A stretch of 64,000 bases of DNA, from positions 16,615,713-16,679,712 of the forward strand of contig BSYO01000015.1 of the NCBI GenBank assembly GCA_033239525.1, given 5' to 3'. The notes beneath the pieces were generated by a model. The model was not told the origin of the DNA, searched no databases, and saw nothing but the letters and a program-made list of their open reading frames with translations. The translations under genes were made by a program, and so were the position numbers. Source of the stretch: Nepenthes gracilis. Its lineage: Eukaryota > Streptophyta > Magnoliopsida > Caryophyllales > Nepenthaceae. This document shows positions 33,951-47,800 of the stretch, piece after piece. Each line of letters begins with the position of its first letter. The stretch's first letter is position 1.

Positions 33951-36900
33951 TTCTAATTCCTACGAGCAACGAAAATTTTCTGACAGCGATAAATACACTC
34001 CTAACCTCCGATTTCCCTTCAGACGTTTGAAGCTAACCGTGCAACGGGAGGGAATTTGCAGAGAGAGAGAGAGAATTTCTCCGTTTCAAGTTCGCTTTGC
34101 GCATTTCCGGCGAAAGCGAAATTTAATTTGGGAGAAGTTGAGCCTGTACAAAACGGCGTCGTCTAGTTTGTGGTCTTTTGTTTTTGTTTTTATTTTGTAA
34201 CGAAAATATAAAAAGGTGACATTAGAATTTTAAATTACCCCAAAAAATAAAAAATATTACAATTTTAAGAAATTATAATATCACGCCTCGAAACTGAAGC
34301 ACTTACTGTTAGACATTAATGTGGTTAAAACAATCACTAAAGCGGAATATAAAATAGTTTTTATACTCCACCATTCACTGTTTTAACTTTAGATCTGGAC
34401 GGGCCCGCACTTCTGCACACTTCTTCACTGCAGGTGCGACAAAACGTAACGCTTCAATTTATTTTTAGACTCAAACAGGCCAAAATTAACTAAGAGAGTT
34501 ATCATCACTTAATTGACCACTAATACTTCAAAGAATTAATTAAGTTAAACGCCGAAGATTACAAATCGAAATATTGGGCCGATCCGGCCGAATAAGCCGA
34601 CTTCACGGCTCACCACCGGCTTGGTCGATCGGCTTTTATTTTTGGGCTAAAGCCCATACTTACCCCATTTCACTATGATTTTTTTTTTACCATGTATATT
34701 ATTTTTAATTTTTTATAGTATATAAGCAGAACTGGTAATGAAATTTTAATTTTTAATTTTTTGATTTAATTTTTCAAAAATATTTAAAATCAATTTAGTT
34801 TCACTTTCATATATGGGTAGGTTTTGTTCATGATAAAATTGAAAGGCGTGATTTTACTTTTATGTGTAATAAATAATAATATTGTTATTATTAAGCAAAT
34901 AAAATATGTTAAATTATTATCATAATTTTGCAAGTTTTAAAGTAAATATTCACTTTAAAAGCATTCATTTAATTTGTAATTTTATTGTATTTATAAGGAT
35001 AAATTATTTATATTCAAAAATAATAAAATCCAGAGCCTAATATTTTTCATCAGAAAAATAATAAAATCAGTCATCAGATATATTTCTACATTGAACCTAC
35101 CATTTTTTATTGATCTGTTCTTTTGAGTTCAGCCTCTCCACCGTAACCTAATATAATATTTTTATATATATATTTTTTATTATGAGTATGTAAATTGATA
35201 ACCCTATTTATTCAATTCAAACATGTACTGATTTAGATATTAATGGGTCCAGTATAGACTTAGGCCAGAACTAACAAAGCCCAACTAAAAGAGGATGGAT
35301 TCGATCAGCAAATGGGCCAACCCAATAATGATGTCCTAGGACGCTCAGAAACAAAACTCATTGGATGTCTCAGACGCGCAGCCAATCAACGTCGTTCACG
35401 CCCCTATAGAGACGACTATAAGCTGCCGACATAGGAGATATTGGCTCAAAAGATGTCAGTCAATGAAAGATAAGGTTAACACTAATAAGTAGCAGCACCC
35501 ACCACTCTAGCAGCAGCTCAGGCAATTCAATCCAAGTTTAATAGGCCTACGTTAACCATACTCGACAGTTTCTCGCCTCCACAAAGAATAATCACCGGGC
35601 CACCGCCACGACACCCAAAGAAAAATTCGACAAGCCACTTGTCGAAGATCCCAATTTCCAAAAGTCTCCCTAAATGAACCTACAAATACCCTATCCATTA
35701 GTTGAGAGGAGAGAGTTCCAACTTCACGAAAGAGCCTAAGCGGTAACGTGAGATTAAGAATTTGATCCTTGCATCTAGCGCTCAGAGTAACGAGAACAAA
35801 GAACCAACTCTCTTCCCTCGAATCGCTACCTCCCTACGACAACGATAGTGCCATTTCATAAGGTCGCATCAAAAGTTTTCCTTCTAGCATCCCACGTACT
35901 CTTCTCATCCAAGCATTCATACATTTTCATCACATTTACTTCAATGCGTGTATGTTTTATTCTTGAAAAAAAATTTTTAACTCGAATACCGAAGTGTTTA
36001 TAGTAGGATAACTTTTCATCGTTCTCTGACCTATTATTTGTAATTTATAGTGTATAGGGTTTGAAAAGATTTACGATCCGACTGCACGATAAACCGAATA
36101 CTCTAATCCAATATAAATCAAACTCAGGAACGCATCAAACATTATATGGGTTTCTTCGAAGATAACATTCAAACTCTTTTTTTTTATTATTATTTATAGT
36201 ATATAAGACCAAAAGAAAAATATTCAAATTTCGGTCCCACGGCATGTTGCTCCCGCTCTGAGTAAACATAATTTCAGACACCCATTGTTTGGATTTATGT
36301 GAAGATGTTCAAATTCAAATCTTACATCAAGTTGACTCTACTGTGTAAAGATTTTGATTCAACAGCGTACAAATTTTTTTTCAAAAAAAAATTATATTAT
36401 TTTATAATTTTTCTTATTGTCTCATTTATTTAATATATTGCTTTTTATATCTCATATGGCATATTTAGTTACTAGAAATAAAAATTTTATTTTTATTTTA
36501 TTACCAATAAAATATTTTATTCATACATTTAATTACTTTATTATAAGAAATAATTATTTATGAATAAATAAATATTCCTTTAAATAAGAGAATAATAAAT
36601 AATAAATTTTTTTCGTATTATTTATTCTTTGTATTTAAAAATAAATATTCTTAAAAATATTATCATTTTATCCCTAATATTTTTAAGATTGTACCATTTT
36701 TTAAAATCATATATTATTTCACTTACTATTATTATATACCAAATATTAGAAAGTTAATTATTAACTCATTTATAATTATTTCAAATATGTAACCAAATAT
36801 ATAAATAATAATTCTTAATTTTATTCTCATCATATTTTATTCCATAAGAATAATTATTCTATTCTAATTTTATTATATTTTAATAACCAAATATACCAGT

Positions 36901-38575
36901 AATACTGCTCAAAACATCAACACATGGATGTGGTCTTAAGAATTAATTATATGGTTATGTTAATTTGTGTGATGGTCAACCTCTCTGTCTCGCGATTATC
37001 TTTGATAGATCTGAGTAAGAAGTCTTCTAATTCATTATTAAACTATTAAATCAAGTGGGCCACATAGCTATAATGTATGTTTTTCAATTAATATTATTAT
37101 TATCTAATGGTAATGAACAAATATATATATATATATAACTTTTTATTTATAAAATTATTTATGTTAATCATTTTACAATATAGGTCGAGGTGGGTCACTC
37201 CTATTTCAATTTTATATCCATTTTTATTTGATGGTGTGAAAGGAAAATGCCCAAATATAACTCAATTAGGCTAAAAAAGTAATCGTGATGTATAATAAAA
37301 AATTTTGAAGTCATGCCAGACCAAGACTATCAAATATTATACTCTGAGTTGGTAGATTGTCGGGGGACGTATTAAGAGTATTTTGGTTAGAGTGTATAAT
37401 TGAAAAAAGACGAACATATAATACATAATTAGGTAAAATTATGAACATAATTTACCTGTAAATAATACAAATGAACTGAGAAAAGCTTCAAGAAAATGTA
37501 ATTTGCTACATGCGTCATTTTTTTTGAAAAAAGCTATTGTTGTAGTCAATTTTTTTTTAAATATGCATCGTGGTGCATTAAATTTTATCGCCCAATTATA
37601 TACATGCTTGAACTATATAAAGAGATCGAGGATCACAACTTTGGGCATGCTCAATCCTTTTTAGTTTAAGGTACAAGAATTTAGTAAACACCAAGAATAT
37701 CTATAAACTCATATCGAATAGGAAAACACACAATATTAACTATGTAAATACTTTAGTATATGCCATAATTATGATTCTAAACTTAACGTGTCATCTTAGT
37801 ATAACCATTATACTATATAATGATGTGTTTAGTAGATTATTGACTTAACTTATTAGCTAAAATTGATACCATTTACTTTAGTCAACGGTAGCCGCTTTGC
37901 TTTCCACGTCTTCTTTTATGTAATAATATATTTTAGTTTGACCAGTATTCTACCACATGTTTTCTGACAATTTACCTATCATGTAAAGAATAATTTTCTA
38001 AGCTAGTTTTCTAAAAATCTACCTGCTCTTTTACCAGTTGTCTTTGGGCAATACGACTATCATAATATAATGGTTTCATTAATTGGTTATTCAACAATCC
38101 ATTTATTTATCCTAGTTAGATCGGTATTTGAACTGATAGTTTGTCAATCTATTTTCTTTGATAATACAGGCTTCGGCTTAGCTTCATTGGCACAGATCTC
38201 GTAACAGCTTGCATCGTTCTAATAATCTATTTGCTGATATATAGATTCTTTTATATTTATTTTGCTATTATAGACCTATCAGATAGATTTTATTATGTAA
38301 ATTATACTATTCTCTCTCTTTGAACTTTTAGTTCTTTCTTCTTAATCTCATGCTCAAACAACATATGGTTTTCATGGGTCGGCATAATAATCTAATTTGT
38401 CGAGGGATGTGTCAGTTAGATAAATTATAAACCCGAGACATTTAAGAAAAATTAAAGTGACTTATAAGTTTAACTAATATATTAAATGCCTAATAATAAA
38501 TCACACATATTTGGCTACATAATACATTATAGGACAAGCAAATTTACAAGGGATGTGATGAAGAATTAATAGAGT
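33951..38575. other. Intergenic region: EHD promoter side and DUF3537 downstream side
   Basis: The first 250 bp hold the presumed EHD 5' UTR and promoter, including a GA run near 34059-34074. After that the DNA is AT-rich with an LTR-like island at about 35230-35950 (separate entry) and a small GC-richer patch at 34560-34670. From 36250 to 38570 it is AT-rich with (AT)n near 37120-37135. No gene recognised. Confidence 0.6.
35230..35950 (+). mobile_element. Probable LTR remnant
   Basis: A 0.7-kb island of balanced composition in AT-rich DNA. It has CAAATACCCTATCC near 35684 as a possible core promoter, followed by purine-rich and then C-rich sequence (AACTCTCTTCCCTCGAATCG), as in plant LTRs. 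No coding region and no confirmed ends, so the call rests on composition and layout only. Confidence 0.3.
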
Positions 38576-41500
38576 CTAAGAGAAGCCAACAGTCTTACTG
38601 AGTAACCAAAGCACAAGGGATAACTCAACCCCAAAAATGGTGTGTAGGTAAGTCCTGTCCAGCATGAATCCGTACACTGTGATGCCTGCCCTGTTGTTCT
38701 CCAAGTATGTCACTGCCAAATATCACATTTCAGCCACCATAACTTAGATATTTGGAAAATAATTGGGAGTTTTAGTAAATAAAGGTCCCATGCATAAGAA
38801 ATAAAAAGCTTTATTCTAATTTATAAATGCCAATTAGTTCATAACAACTTGGCCATTAGGTCAAGTATTTGATGACTTTTATTTTATACTATTTAAAAAT
38901 TAATAAATATAATAATAGTTATATTTTTTATTAATTTTTTTATATTATACATATTGATAGTTTAATATTTTAATTTAAAAAAATATTTATTTTTTAATAA
39001 TATAAAATAAGGATCATTACATTTTTGCAACTCAACAACAATCATCTACATGGGAGGGATTCTTCTTCACCGAGCGAGGAAGCTACCATCGTTTTTAGAA
39101 GGATTAATAAGAGCCGGAGAATGTCATTCTTTAGATTTAAATTATTTATTTTTAAATAAATAATTATAATTTAATTATTTAAAAAAATAATTAAAATTAA
39201 TTATTAGATCCTAACTATCCATTTAAAAGTAAAAAATTTAAATCTAAAATATAACCCCATTTATTTTTTTAAAAGATGGAGGCCTTCTTGTCTCATTTTG
39301 AGAACAGCCCCGGACATGGAAGCTGTTGAGCAGCGCGTAGGTAGAGCATGCAGTCTATACTTCGGCTATTGATTTGTTGATTTATGATTGATAAGACTTT
39401 ACGGTCCATCTTTTAGTAGGGTTTGGCATTAATAGGGAATCCTGCTTCGCGTACGAGTGAAATAACAGTCTACTTTGTTTGTCCAAGCGGTTAGATTGCG
39501 CTGTCCACTAAAAATTGACCCTCAAATTTATTTTATTTTTTAAAAAATTTGTATTATGAATAAATTTGGGCGATCGGTCTCAGTGGACGGTGCAATCCAA
39601 CCACCCGAACGAACAAAGCAGGATCCTACTTTGCCCATACATGAAACAGGTTCCCCAAACTCAGGTTTGGCGTTGAGTCTAGTACTTGTATATTCTATTC
39701 ACTTTTATACGTGATATAATTAATTATAAAAAAAAAGCATGTTAACTTATGGTTTTAATTTTTAGATATGATAATATCTAATATATATATGAATAAATCA
39801 TATACATATCTTGACCTATGGATACTCACAACTTAAACATGTTCACACAAATGATTTTTTCTGAATTGTTCTTCTAATAAAAGAATTAATAGATTTTCAA
39901 AATTATCAAATTTATGCAAATTTATTTAATTTTATACATTGAAAGGAAGATGCAAAAGGAAATGAAGCATACTTACCAAGGGCTTGCCTCTTTTGGAAGG
40001 AGATTGCATTCAAAAGACTCGGCATCATCTTAGTGTTGTCCAGTTCATTATCCCCGTCGCCTTCTTCCTCGTCGGACTCATTGTGGGCATCACCAGGAAT
40101 TTCTCGAGGCAAAGCGTCTCGAGTTATTGGGTTTCTCATTTTCGACACAATCGAACGAGTCTACCGTCGCACAAACATGCCACTTAGCGGCTAGGCTGGT
40201 GATGGACTGTGCCCTGTGCGTGATCTTGGTTGCGCTCCTGAGGCATATGCAGAGCCCAGTGACCAGTGTTACTGAGCACAGCTGCAACACAAAGTTGACG
40301 TGGAAAACACTTAAAGGATGGAATGCAGTTAAACGATAATGCATTCAACTGATAATAATATTTTTACATTCATTTTGATATTAAAATAGATTTGTCTATA
40401 ACCCTACAACTTTTGTTGGGTTCGGACCTTATTGTTTAAACCGTGGGAAGATTAATTGATAATACACAATAAATAATAATAATTATGAATAATAAGATTA
40501 TAAAATTTTACATAAAAAATTTATTTAGAAATGAAAAAAATTACAGAACTATAAGTTTGAAGAATATAATTAAGTGGTGGATTTTAATTAGAAAAACATA
40601 TAACAAATACAAGCATCTGGTAATAGTCCCGAGTAATAAGGAATATAAGACGAAAGAGAATAAAATGACCTGTAAAATATCATTCATAACAATAAGAATA
40701 ACATACCAAATATCGATGAAAAATGAAACACAATTTAGGATTCAAACCGATGAGCAAATTTTCATCTCATCTATTTTTTTTTCCTTTTCTTTATTTTTTT
40801 ATTTTGTCGATACTTAATAACTCAAAAAATATAAAATATATCCCTAAAATTACGCCAGAATAATTTTATATTAGGAACAGGATACGAGTGCTCACTAGAC
40901 ACAAATGTACTGTACACATGACGCACAAGCATCCCTAATACGCTAAATACTGTAGACAAGATACGTATATACGCCTCTCATACTCACATCGGGCACCTTC
41001 ATTATAGATAGAATGTGTATGTGTGCCTCTTAAGCATTTATTAGGTACCTCTATTTTGAACAAACAACACACATGCTGTTGCATTATGGGTCACTATCAT
41101 GTAAATCCATATCCATTTAATGTGCCAATTAGTGATATAAATGAAGCAAAATGCATATCACGAATGCTTGAAATGCTGATTTCAATAATATCATGCCTGA
41201 GGGACACCTGATCCAATATTTCCAAAAGTTTCGTGCTCAAGTTTGGCATTGAAAGACGACCGCAGGATGTTTGGGCCGACACGTGTTAATGTTTGACTAC
41301 TATAATTTGGGCGTCGTTTTGAAAAAGAAAAGAAAATAAAAATGAGAATAAGAAGATTTGTACATGTTTATAGGTTTGAGTTAATTTCCATTTTGTGATG
41401 ACACTATTCTAACTACTTGAGACGTTTAATAAGATAAAAATTTCATTTTGTATTCTCTATTATATAAATTTGTTTTGAGATGATATAGTTTGACCTTATA

Positions 41501-44500
41501 TTTAAAAATTTGTGTAACCAAAATATTTCACAGCGGAGATATTTTTGGATTTCAAGTCCCGTGATTTTTCTTCCTAATTCAAAAGAGAATTTTTCACGTA
41601 AAAATCATATCTTTATCGATTTTGTGTCCTTATCGTATGTTATATTTTGTTTCTCAAGATTCAAATAGTAGATCAGGCCCCCAACATATGCTTGAGTTAA
41701 GCATTTGTCATATGCTATTCTATAATTCTTTTCAATCAGGCCAGATCTCGTGTGTCATGGGAAGTAGCATTGGACGATATATCAAACAAGTAAAGAATTC
41801 ATAATAGAGTAATTTAAAATCCAACACAACTTGTATTGTGTTTGAGCTGTGTTTTTCTTCGGAGATTACTATCTCACAAGAAGCATGAGCCCCATTAGAA
41901 TACATGTTCAACGAGGATTCGGGGTGGCTGCGACGCGGAGGGGAGCCGTTGGATTAAAAAATCCAACAGCTACTGGTTTATACATAAAAAATATATATTT
42001 TTAGTTTTTTTTTATTTTTATATTTTTTTACTTTTGATTAAAAAATAAAAATTTTAATATATATTTTTAAAAATTTTATAATTTTTTTTTTAAAAAATAG
42101 GAGCCGTCGGATTTTAATCCAACACAACTTATATTGTGTTTGAGCTGTATTTTTCTTCGAAGATTACTCTCTCTCAAGAAGCTTGAGCCCCATTAGAATG
42201 CATCTTCAACGAGGGCACTCAGATGTGGCTAACCCACTTCCTATTTAATTAATTCAACATAAAATTAAATAATAGACAGTGGATCGGGTCGGGTTAACCT
42301 ATTTGGAATAGACCCAATCCATCAAAATATTGGGGGAAAATTGTGGCCGAATTAAAAAAATATTTTTTATTTGGAATATTTTAATTAAAAAATATATTAA
42401 AAAATAATATTTGGAAAGAAAATGATACTTTATAAGGCAGTATTTAATTAATTGTGACAACATAAAAGATAATAATAATTAATTAATTTTTTTAATGCAT
42501 GGTAGAATAACACTTTTATTTATATTATTCCCAATAAAATTTCAAAATATTTTGAACCAATAAAATTAAAATTAAAATTTTCAACGAAAATAAGAGTACT
42601 TAGCTCTCAATAACTATTTTTTTTAATATTCCCTTGCCTTTTTTTAATATTAAAAAACAACTAACAAACTTAATATTTATATATAATAGGACGAAAGTAC
42701 AAAAATCTCTTTTGAATAATTATTATTTTTTACATTATTATACATCTATTCAAATAATCAAATTTATTTAAAAAATTATATTTATTAAAACAACCAAACT
42801 AGTTTAAGCATTTCTCATTTTATTTTCAAAATATGCAACGCTAACCCTACGTTTAATTAAAGAAAATATAAATTTTATTTTTTCTTATTTTTAAAAAATA
42901 AATATTTTTTTATTTAATTATAATTTAATTAAAATTAAATATTTTTATTAGAATATTTATTTTCACATATATGAAAATAAAATTATCACCTCTCATTAGA
43001 TAATTTTTATTTTCATATATATAAAAATAACTATTCTCATATTATTATTATTATTTTTATTATTATTCTTACATTATTTCTTGTACTATATTACAAATTA
43101 AATAATTAAATATTAATTTTTATATTATTTTATTTTAATAATTAAATATAAGAATAATAATTTTTACTCTATTCTTATTCTATTCTATTCTCCATTAATA
43201 ATTATTTTATTTCTATTTTATTTTATTTCGTTAACTAAACCTACTATAAATCTCTAAAAATTAACCCCAAAAAATAAAAGAATTCATGGAGAGAGAGAGA
43301 GAGATGAGATGATGAAGAAGGATTACTGCGAGTTCACCGGCAGTGTAAATGTTGACGTCGCTGTCAGACTTGGTGGTAACGAGCAGAGAAGCAAGCTGGC
43401 TAGCTGTGACAAGGAGTAGAGTCAAAAGAATGAACAATCGAAATCGATGGCTGGTGATCCGCAGAGTTCTTCTGATCCTGAGGTGATCAGTCAGCACTGA
43501 CGGCACATCAGATTCAACCTGGAAGACCTGCGCAAAGTCTTCGAGCCTGAGGATCTGCAGGTGGCAAATCACACGGTAAAGAACGCAGGCAAGGAAGAAG
43601 ATCGATGATCTGTACAGCCACGAGCAGAGCTCCATGGAGCAGGCGATGGTGTGGCTCGCGTAGATGTTGCCCCAGTGAGGTATGCTGGCGCCTCCTGTGA
43701 CGTACCACCATATTTTGTAGGCCGCGTCAACGGCAAAACACGGCAGCACAAACGTACACAGGATTTTCATCGATATCTGCCATGAATACAAAAGAAGGTT
43801 TCTTCAATTCACATCAAAATTAATGTTTCCTTTATGAATAATTAGATGGATTAATAATCATAAAATAATGTTGACGTAAATACAATCATTAAATCTAACT
43901 CTTAATAAAATGATTGTGCTTCTGTATTATTTAGACCGTGAAATTGGAGTGCTCTAAGTTGTCCACTGCGCTTGACATTTTTCTCACATTAGCTAGAAAG
44001 AATCGTTTATTGCTTTAACTTTTGCAGATCATGGCTAAAAGCTGGTTTAGCAAGTTCAACCTTGGATTAACGGATCTTCATATGCGCTTTGTTTGCGTGA
44101 CAGAGTTGATGATTAAGAAGGGAGAATCTTCGAAATTCAGAGGTCAATTGTTCACCATTTGAAAACCAAAGAAGTAAGAATTCACACACCTGAAGCTGCG
44201 CCGTGTAACCCTGCCGAACCTTCTCGCTTTCGTCGCACAACTTATCGAGGAAGAGAAACTTCCTCAATCCATACTTCCTCGCAAAATTCGTTAGACTAAG
44301 ATAAGAGAGCGAGACAATTGAAGAGAGCGACAGTTCAACAATGGCGTCATAAGGCTGTTTATGATCCTCATCGCAGCTGGAGCAGGAGAGCACGAAGTGC
44401 GATACGATCGGAACTCCAACCGCGAGCAGGAAGAACACGGACCACGAGAGGGTCGCCTTCCATGGATTGGACTGGTCCATACACGCCCAATTCATGCAAG

Positions 44501-44585
44501 ATCTAAAGCTCCTCAACTCGTCGTCTTCGTAGTTTATGCATTTCGGTGTTTTCTGCAAGAACGAGCCTCTCTCGTCATCATCCAT
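38576..44585 (-). CDS. DUF3537 multi-pass membrane protein, frameshifted in exon 3
   Basis: Four exons on the minus strand: 44190-44585, 43327-43776, 39977-40281, 38576-38712. The product of about 428 residues has some seven hydrophobic segments, among them SWSVFFLLAVGVPIVSHFVL (exon 1), ILCTFVLPCFAV and FRLFILLTLLLVTASQLASL (exon 2), VTLVTGLCICL (exon 3) and a terminal LSLVLWLL (exon 4). Family blocks seen are RKYGLRKFLFLDKL, IPHWGNIYASHTIACSMEL, KITHRAQSITSLAAKWHVCA, SFQKRQALVTYLENNRAGIT and LHTIFGVELSLVLWLL. Members in Arabidopsis include At3g20300 and At4g22270; function is poorly defined. Exon 3 is 305 nt, one base off the length its neighbours require: the first frame stops at 40090-40092, while the conserved acidic stretch (ESDEEEGDGD) and SFQKRQAL lie in another frame. 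The 3' splice phases are otherwise correct. Either a real inactivating change or an assembly indel. Confidence 0.92.
39466..39632. repeat. Foldback element in DUF3537 intron 3
   Basis: Arms of about 68 bp are inverted copies around an AT-rich loop of about 26 bp. The left arm has CTACTTTGTTTGTCCAAGCG, GGTTAGATTGCG and TGTCCACT; the reversed right arm has CTGCTTTGTTCGTTCGGGTG, GGTTGGATTGCA and CGTCCACT. Both arms end at AAATTTATT. No coding capacity. It looks like a hairpin MITE. Confidence 0.75.
41816..42216. repeat. Direct repeat pair in DUF3537 intron 2
   Basis: A block of about 100 bp at 41816-41921 (starting AATCCAACACAACTTGTATT, ending near CCCCATTAGAATACAT) recurs at 42115-42216 with few changes. 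Between them are AT-rich sequence and the words GGAGCCGTTGGATT and GGAGCCGTCGGATT. Looks like a local duplication; too short and unstructured to call LTRs. Confidence 0.75.
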
Positions 44586-44851
44586 CGTTCGTCTCTGCTT
44601 CCACCTCGTTGAGAGAAAAAGCTTCTGAATGCGAGGAATTGAGACTGAAACGGATAAGATTTTCGATTGATTGGATTACAGAGAAGACATTGGAGCACAG
44701 AAGATCAAAGAAATCGTTAGTTGAATCCAGATTTTATATTGTCGAAGGAAGAGAGCGAAGGTTGCTTTAGCTGATCGTGAACAGCAGGAGGTCGATGGCC
44801 GAAGAAATTGCTGTTCTGCTTCTCTGCTTCTGGCTGGTGCAACGTGGGGTC

Positions 44852-44857
44852 CACGTG
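44852..44857. promoter_or_regulatory. G-box (CACGTG) upstream of DUF3537
   Basis: A palindromic CACGTG in the context GTCCACGTGTCGG, about 270 bp upstream of the DUF3537 start codon. G-boxes bind bZIP and bHLH factors. Function here is inferred only from position. Confidence 0.35.
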
Positions 44858-47800
44858 TCGGCCCATGGTATTTTACTTTCTCACTTATTATCTGTTTTGT
44901 TAGAAAAATTAAATAAAAATATGAAAAAATGTATAATAATATTTATTTTTTTAGCATAGCTAACAATTTAATATATTTGGTAATTTTAATTGATTATTTA
45001 GAAGTATAATAATTATATATTTTTATTACTTAATAAAATTTAAAAAATATGATACTTTGGTTTTTTACCTATAATGCTCAAAATTTTTTTATAATTTATA
45101 ATATTATTACGATAATTTTAAATTAATTTAAATAATACTTTTATAATAAAAAATTAAAAAAAATTTAAATCGAGGAAATAGGCTAGTGTCTGACTAGCAC
45201 TTAAACCCATACTTGTACATATTTGGGGCAATAATGATAGGTTTGATGTATGATCTTGAAACACTCGTATATATTTTAAAAAGAATAAAGTGCATTTATT
45301 ATAGTGCTTATGCACGCATTTGGTAAAATGTTTTGGTTTGAATTATACCTGATATGGCATGCATGTCATATCGTTTATATTTTTAATATCATTTTTTAAT
45401 CTATCAAAAGTCCTTTAATTTTTAATTATATTTTTTATTTTATTATGCATGCATGTCATCATTTATATCCTTAATGTTAATTTTTATTACATGCATGTAT
45501 TTTTTACTAATATTTAGAAGTTTTATTTAGTTTTTATATAATGCTTAAAGATTTATTTTATTTTATATAAAATAAGTAAATATTTTAAAATGTTATATTC
45601 ATAATATAATTTATAAAATAAAAGTTATAAAACTTATGTATTTTGTTTTACATGTGTTAATCCATGTAAATGTTTGATCGGGGATTTATTTTATTTTGAT
45701 ATGAGTTTATATTTTATTTTATGGTAAAAAATTTTATATGTGTACTTTTTATATGGATACAAAATTTTAGATATTTATTATAAAATCTACTATTTAATAT
45801 TTTATTGATAATAATTATAAAGAATTGATGAAACTATATATTCAAACATTTTAATTTATTAAGCATACTAAGGAATTGCATCTATTATCTACAGATGGTA
45901 AAAAAATAATGTTTGACTTTGTGTGTGGGGAATAATCTATAAACGGTTTACTTATGAGTTTAAATAGTAGTATTTTTGTCCAAAATTATTAGGAATATGT
46001 GTAACTATTTTTAAAAGTTAATTTTTTTATTCTTGATTTTAAATTTTAGCGTGATTTAATTTTTAAGATTTTACCAGTGTTATATTTATTTTTTAAAAAA
46101 ATATTTGACTTTTAAAATTTTTACAAGTTTTAAACACGATATTTGAATTTATTCAACTTTGAATAAACCTTTTGGAATATTATAGTTTAAACTTTTGACA
46201 TTTGAACTTTTTGGAAAACTTATTATTTGAAATTTGAATAATTTCTTACAATGTAAATTATTTAATATTCATATATAGATTATAAATTTTGACATATAAA
46301 ATTATAATTTAGACATTTAATATTTGGGCATAACTGATTTTCTGCCATTTATAGTTTTTTCAGTTCCCTATCTGTCTTTTGTGCATATGATTTTCGTATT
46401 ATATATAATATTAATATTTATCGAGTTTTAAACTCATATTTTATAAGTATATTTTAACATTTGGATTAGATAGTTATTGATATTTGTAAGATTTGGATAA
46501 AAGGATAATTGAAGATTTGATTTAATTATATTTTATATTCGAATTTGTATTAGAGACTGCTATTTAAATTTATTGCATATTTTATTTATCAAGGTCTGTA
46601 TATATTTAGGATGATTGTATTAGTTGGACTGGTATATGTTTTATTATTATAATAATTTAGATATTTGTTAGATGTATTTTCTTATAAATATATTTAAATT
46701 GAGTAAGTTTTATTATTATTAATGAAGATTAGATCTTATATCTGTTGTAATTTGTATTAATTTCGTTGTTTTGATATTTGAGATTTGATAAATCCGATCC
46801 GACTTTGCTTATGTGGATTTTATTCAATTATAAATTATTTATTATTTAATTTTTTATTATTTAATTATTGCATACACGTGTTAGGAACGTAATATTTATC
46901 ACTAAATATATGAATAAGCGTCAAATGTATAATTTCATTTATAAAAATTATACACAAAATATATTAAGCTATGTAACAACAGAAATTGAATCAATGGTTT
47001 CAAATCTAACAATAACATCATAAATGTAATGCTATTGACTTTGTTAATGCTTGTGTGTTCTACAAGATATATTTATTTTGTTTATTGTTTATTAGGTACT
47101 TTAGTGTTTTCTTAGCTAATAATCATGCTTTCTACTTAAAGCATATTGAATTTTGAGACTGAGTTTATTTTCATTTAAGGTATTTTCTGCTTAGAAAAAG
47201 ATGTAAAACACATTCTGCTATTACCCTAATTCTGTATGATTCTATTTTAAAAAATAAATCTTAACCAGATAATAGAATTTTTATAATTATAAGCAAAAAT
47301 ACCATATTTTTAGAAGCTAAATGCCCCGTTTTTACTCGACTAATGCCTAACAACCCATCCTACGACTTATCTGTAGCAAAAAGATGATCATACTACTATA
47401 TTGGGAGCATAGTATGAACTATCACAGATAGTATTATTGTTAAATTTTTTAGATTAAATTTATTATCGTTTGAGTTAGTGTTTACTTAAAAGAATGCATA
47501 AAATTTATCTGGTTGTGCTTTGTACTTAAAAAATATTCTGAATGAAGGAAAAAATCTTCTTACTTATAATTAAGATATCATCTTATTATTCAACTAATCC
47601 AAAAACCAATGCATCCCTACAACAAGATATGAAATATAGTATCGTGAAAATAATTTTATTTATAAAACCCCCATATTATATAATTAAAAAAAATCTCAGG
47701 AATATATAATTTTATTTTTATATTATAAAAAATTAATATTTTTGTTTCAATTCTATAATATGAAGATTATAATTTCATTATTATATCAAGATTTGGTTAT

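Noticed and set aside
39130..39190. Similarity between AT-rich blocks near 39140 and 48440
   Set aside because: The shared words (such as ATTATTTATTTTTAAATAA) are simple A/T runs of a kind common throughout the window.
44318..44959. Plus-strand frames opposite DUF3537 exon 1 and in its promoter
   Set aside because: Antisense shadows or frames with low-complexity, unrelated peptides; no splice partners.
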